From contig NZ_WXVV01000021.1 of NCBI RefSeq assembly GCF_013433315.1, forward strand, positions 1 through 64,000: DNA of 64,000 bases, written 5' to 3'. The translations under genes were made by a program, and so were the position numbers. The notes under the pieces are model-generated. The model saw only the letters and a list, made by a program, of their open reading frames with translations, had not been told where the DNA came from and did not search any database. This DNA is from Pseudomonas crudilactis. GTDB taxonomy: Bacteria; Pseudomonadota; Gammaproteobacteria; Pseudomonadales; Pseudomonadaceae. Of the stretch, positions 61,659 through 64,000 are shown piece after piece; position 1 is the first letter of the stretch; each line of letters begins with the position of its first letter.

Positions 61659-61967
61659 TCAGCGTTTGCACAGGTAATCCTGGGTGATGGTGGTTTGCAG
61701 GCAGTTGTACTGGCCCATGGTGCGGCAGATGTTTTTCTCTGAGCCGGTCACTTCGGCGTTTTTGTAGCCCCAGGTCTTGCAGCGTTGCGCGGCGACGGTC
61801 AGGCCTTGTTCAGCGCTGGTCTGGCCGCTTTCGAATTGGCCCAGTTCATAGGAGACCTGGACGACGCCATCGTTTTTGCTGCCGCCGGTGGCCTCCCACT
61901 GTTTCGGCGTGGCACAGCCAGTCAGGAACAGGGCGCTGAGGGTGAGTGTCGCGATCAAGATTTTCAT
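61659..61967 (-). CDS. YecR-like lipoprotein
   Basis: 102 aa from MKILIATLTLSALFLTGC (ATG 61967), a lipobox LTGC at Cys 18. The remaining 84 residues contain VQVSYELGQFESGQTSAEQGLTVAAQRCKTWGY, a short YecR-like domain, and several Cys (RC, ICRT, NCLQ, LCK) likely forming disulfides. Function unknown. Separated from another small lipoprotein by 33 bp. Confidence 0.75.
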   Translation of the reverse strand: MKILIATLTLSALFLTGCATPKQWEATGGSKNDGVVQVSYELGQFESGQTSAEQGLTVAAQRCKTWGYKNAEVTGSEKNICRTMGQYNCLQTTITQDYLCKR

Positions 61968-61999
61968 GAGTGAGCGGAGTCCTTTACCGGGTGGAGAAG

Positions 62000-62314
62000 T
62001 TATTGCAGAGGGATTGGCGAAGCACCTTTCGGCAGGCACGACAGCGGCGGCGACATCATGCCCATGCTCGCCACGGCGATAATTACGCCGCTGGGCAATT
62101 CACAGTTGTATTCCCCGGCCGGGGTGTAGGCGGTGTAGTAGGTGAGGGTGCTGTCGTTGCGGACGTTGTCGATTTTCGACACCGGTTTACCGATCACCGT
62201 TTGCGCGCGTTCTTTCATGCTCGCTTCAGTGGGTTTGACGGTCTGGCAGCCGGCAACGCCGAGCAGCATCGCGCCGACCACGGCGATCTTGCAGAGGTTT
62301 GTATGGAGTTTCAT
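62000..62314 (-). CDS. Small putative lipoprotein
   Basis: 104 aa from MKLHTNLCKIAVVG (ATG 62314). Lipobox LGVAGC (Cys about 23) followed by KPTEASMKERAQTVIGKPVSKI. No domain recognised; C-terminal Cys pair (YNCELP and LSCLP) suggests a disulfide-linked periplasmic domain. The 33-bp gap and same strand place it in one operon with the YecR-like gene. Confidence 0.7.
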   Translation of the reverse strand: MKLHTNLCKIAVVGAMLLGVAGCQTVKPTEASMKERAQTVIGKPVSKIDNVRNDSTLTYYTAYTPAGEYNCELPSGVIIAVASMGMMSPPLSCLPKGASPIPLQ

Positions 62315-62464
62315 GGTGTGTCTTCCTTGGTGTTGTTCTGATTTCCAGGCACAACGATCCCGCACGCTGCGAACAGGCAACGTTGAGGAGCATCGGGGGT
62401 TGCGGGGGAATATAACGCCAGCGGACAGGGCGGTCGATTAGCACAAATGTGCTAGTGCGGCGCT

Positions 62465-62494
62465 CGACAGGCGGTTTGCTGGATCCGCCTGTCG
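62465..62494. terminator. Stem-loop downstream of the repeat-protein gene
   Basis: CGACAGGCGG-tttgctggat-CCGCCTGTCG: perfect 10-bp stem after the stop codon of the repeat-protein gene (minus strand). No U-run, so moderate support. Confidence 0.5.
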
Positions 62495-62507
62495 CGCCGA
62501 GGGAGGA

Positions 62508-63194
62508 TTACTGAGGGCTGTTGAATTGATCGGAGTAACTGCCGGTCATCAACGCGGAGGCGACGCGATCAGAGCCAACGCCGACACGCGAATAGGCAAC
62601 CCGGTTGACGCCAGTGCGGTCGGCGCCATCTGAAGCCAGTGCGCCCGCGCCGACATGGTCAGCGCCATCAGAAGCTACGGCTCCTGCACCTACATGATCG
62701 GCACCATCAGAAGCGACTGCGCCTACACCGACATGATCAGCGCCATCAGAGGCGACCGCACCAGCACCGACATGATCAGCGCCATCAGAGGCGACTGCGC
62801 CAGCACCAACATGATCGGCACCATCAGAAGCGACTGCGCCTGCACCGACATGATCAGCGCCATCAGAGGCGACCGCACCAGCACCGACGTGATCGGCGCC
62901 ATCAGAAGCGACCGCACCAGCACCGACGTGATCGGCGCCATCAGAAGCCACCGCGCCTGCACCAACATGATCGGCGCCATCAGAAGCGACCGCGCCTGCA
63001 CCAACATGATCGGCGCCATCAGAAGCCACCGCGCCTGCACCGACATGATCAGCACCATCCGAAGCAACCGCTCCGGCGCCAACATGATCCGATCCATCGG
63101 ACGCCAACGCCTGCGGCTGCGCCGCCCAGACATTGGGCACCACAACGGTCGCCACGACCGCCAGAAGCACGCCTGACAACAACTTGTGTTTCAT
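62508..63194 (-). CDS. Secreted protein of thirteen 13-residue repeats
   Basis: 228 aa from MKHKLLSGVLLAVV (ATG 63194). Signal peptide ends around VWAAQ. Thirteen tandem copies of A(V/L)ASDG(A/S)DHVGAG follow (codons 29-197), all near-identical, then a 31-residue tail. DHVG and SDG spacing gives regularly arrayed Asp and His, compatible with metal binding or a beta-roll. I cannot name its family; similar Pseudomonas proteins carry uninformative labels. Repeat number probably varies between strains. Confidence 0.85.
   Translation of the reverse strand: MKHKLLSGVLLAVVATVVVPNVWAAQPQALASDGSDHVGAGAVASDGADHVGAGAVASDGADHVGAGAVASDGADHVGAGAVASDGADHVGAGAVASDGADHVGAGAVASDGADHVGAGAVASDGADHVGAGAVASDGADHVGAGAVASDGADHVGVGAVASDGADHVGAGAVASDGADHVGAGALASDGADRTGVNRVAYSRVGVGSDRVASALMTGSYSDQFNSPQ
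62604..63110. repeat. In-frame 39-bp tandem repeat array (13 units)
   Basis: The repeat-protein gene contains thirteen 39-bp direct repeats (core ATGATCGGCGCCATC in plus orientation with codon-level changes). Unit length is a multiple of 3 so copy-number change keeps the frame. Confidence 0.9.
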
Positions 63195-63746
63195 AGTTCT
63201 CTCCACGACCCGGCAGCCACAAAGCGATAAGGCATCGTCCGCCGCGTGTTCGCTGGCGTTACGACTGATTGGCTTGGGTCAGACTGGTGGACGAAAGGCA
63301 CCGACACACCGTCAGGCGTGCGGGTGTCGACAGAATCATGATCGAACTGATTGAGTATAGATCGCGATTGCGAGCCGGCACGGCGGGGGGATCGACGGCC
63401 GTTAGGCGCTTCTCTTCCTGCCCGATTGGGGCAAAGCTCGAATCAGTCTAAAAACTCTGATTCAAGGCGGCGAGCCTTTGCTAGGCTCAAAGATGTAGGC
63501 GAAGACGCAGACTGATGCGCAATCGGATAGCAAGGGGGCGTGGGGCGCGCTCCGAAAGGTACACGGTTAGAAAGATCTCCGCGCTGAGATCCAGCCCTTA
63601 TGCCGTGTGAAGCAGCCGAGGCACTAACTTTCAATTTGACCCGGTACTGTGGGAAGCCCGATAAACCTTGTAAGCCAGAGACCAGCACTGGCCGCCTACT
63701 CGAACACCAAAGCCCGCTTCGTGCGGGCTTTGTCGTTCCTGCCAGG
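63195..63746. other. 552-bp region without a convincing gene
   Basis: Between the repeat-protein start codon and the partial metB-like gene. Includes the promoter of the repeat protein and some reading frames without family resemblance. The terminator of the metB-like gene is at its right edge. No tRNA or known ncRNA seen. Confidence 0.5.
63707..63733. terminator. Intrinsic terminator hairpin of the partial gene
   Basis: CCAAAGCCCGCttcgtGCGGGCTTTG, a 9-bp GC-rich stem flanked by A/T runs, just after the stop codon of the partial minus-strand gene. Confidence 0.75.
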
Positions 63747-64000
63747 TCAGATCGATTTGAGCGCCTGCGCCAGGTCAGCGCGCAGGTCTTCGACGTCTTC
63801 AACCCCCACCGACAGACGCACCAGGCCATCGCCGATCCCCAGTTTCGCCCGGGTATCAGCCGGAATGGTCGCGTGAGTCATGATCGCCGGGTGCTCGATC
63901 AGGCTCTCCACACCGCCCAGACTTTCCGCCAACGCAAAGATCTTCACGTTCTCCAAAAACCGCCGCGCACCGGCCAGATCGCTGTTCAGATCAACCGAAA
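63747..64000 (-). CDS. metB: Cystathionine gamma-synthase/methionine gamma-lyase family protein (C-terminal part)
   Basis: Partial: only the last 84 codons are in the window. The reading frame stays open to the edge. LENVKIFALAESLGGVESLIEHPAIMTHATIP and LVRLSVGVEDVEDLRADLAQAL are the signature C-terminus of Cys/Met-metabolism PLP enzymes; AESLGGVESL binds the phosphate of PLP in the partner subunit. The particular reaction (metB, metC or metZ) cannot be set from this part. Confidence 0.85.
   Translation of the reverse strand, partial: SVDLNSDLAGARRFLENVKIFALAESLGGVESLIEHPAIMTHATIPADTRAKLGIGDGLVRLSVGVEDVEDLRADLAQALKSI

Noticed and set aside
62604..63110. Regular 39-bp repeats that look like a CRISPR array
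   Set aside because: No unique spacers; units are contiguous, in frame and inside a gene with a signal peptide.
62639..63196. His/Arg-rich plus-strand frames over the repeat gene
   Set aside because: Byproduct of the tandem repeat; no signal or family.
63443..63829. Minus-strand ORF overlapping the metB-like gene end
   Set aside because: Frame differs from the true PLP enzyme and lacks any domain; likely intergenic noise.

Overview
The window is chromosomal DNA of a fluorescent-group Pseudomonas. The evidence is high-GC coding sequence, the REP/BIME palindromes typical of these species (TGTGGGAGCGAGC...GCTCGCGAA), a dense set of LysR regulators, and protein families such as split PqiA, YdiJ, DUF1028 and DUF4880. 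I saw no rRNA, tRNA, CRISPR array, insertion sequence or prophage. One low-GC islet (about 29.7-30.35 kb) looks foreign.

Layout. 0-14 kb: a LysR regulator, a giant YdiJ-type FAD/Fe-S dehydrogenase, a two-gene PqiA locus without pqiB/pqiC, an acyltransferase-like membrane protein, a LysR/SDR/MFS group, a LysR/succinate-semialdehyde dehydrogenase pair, an M24 peptidase and a di-Mop molybdate-binding protein. 14-24 kb: a ketoglutarate-semialdehyde dehydrogenase/isochorismatase operon with an HxlR regulator, a GST, then a nitrogen-compound catabolic region (NCS1 permease, LysR, ArgE-like M20 hydrolase, DUF1028, RidA, flavin monooxygenase). 24-30 kb: an orphan FecR N-domain protein, a two-component system with a lipoprotein and a COG4705 membrane protein, an alpha/beta hydrolase/HxlR pair, and the low-GC islet. 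30-39 kb: LLM monooxygenase/flavin reductase with a second NCS1 permease, an orphan polyamine-type binding protein, TerC, a Dyp peroxidase, an AraC regulator and a bile-acid:sodium symporter homologue.

39.3-59.2 kb is the centrepiece: a complete NRPS-independent siderophore (NIS) system. A leftward operon (54.4 to 46.5 kb) encodes a PLP decarboxylase (SbnH-like), an SbnA-like synthase, an octopine/nopaline-type opine dehydrogenase, one IucA/IucC synthetase, an MFS exporter and a class V PLP enzyme. Next come FecI sigma factor and FecR, an STN-domain TonB receptor, and a FecBCD-type ABC importer. A divergent rightward operon carries a CitE-like lyase, a mini-ParB/Srx protein resembling the SbnI/SerK free-serine kinases, a second TonB receptor (a close paralogue lacking the signalling domain) and a Fur-like DNA-binding protein. 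The logic parallels staphyloferrin B: serine to O-phosphoserine to ACEGA to 2,3-diaminopropionate, then citrate or malate coupling and decarboxylation. SbnB is missing and an opine dehydrogenase occupies its place. Both receptor genes share a conserved promoter-like motif that I found nowhere else in the parts of the window I compared.

59.2-64 kb: a divergent LuxR response regulator and hybrid histidine kinase, two small lipoproteins, a secreted protein made of thirteen 13-residue repeats, and the 3' end of a cystathionine gamma-synthase-like gene running off the window.
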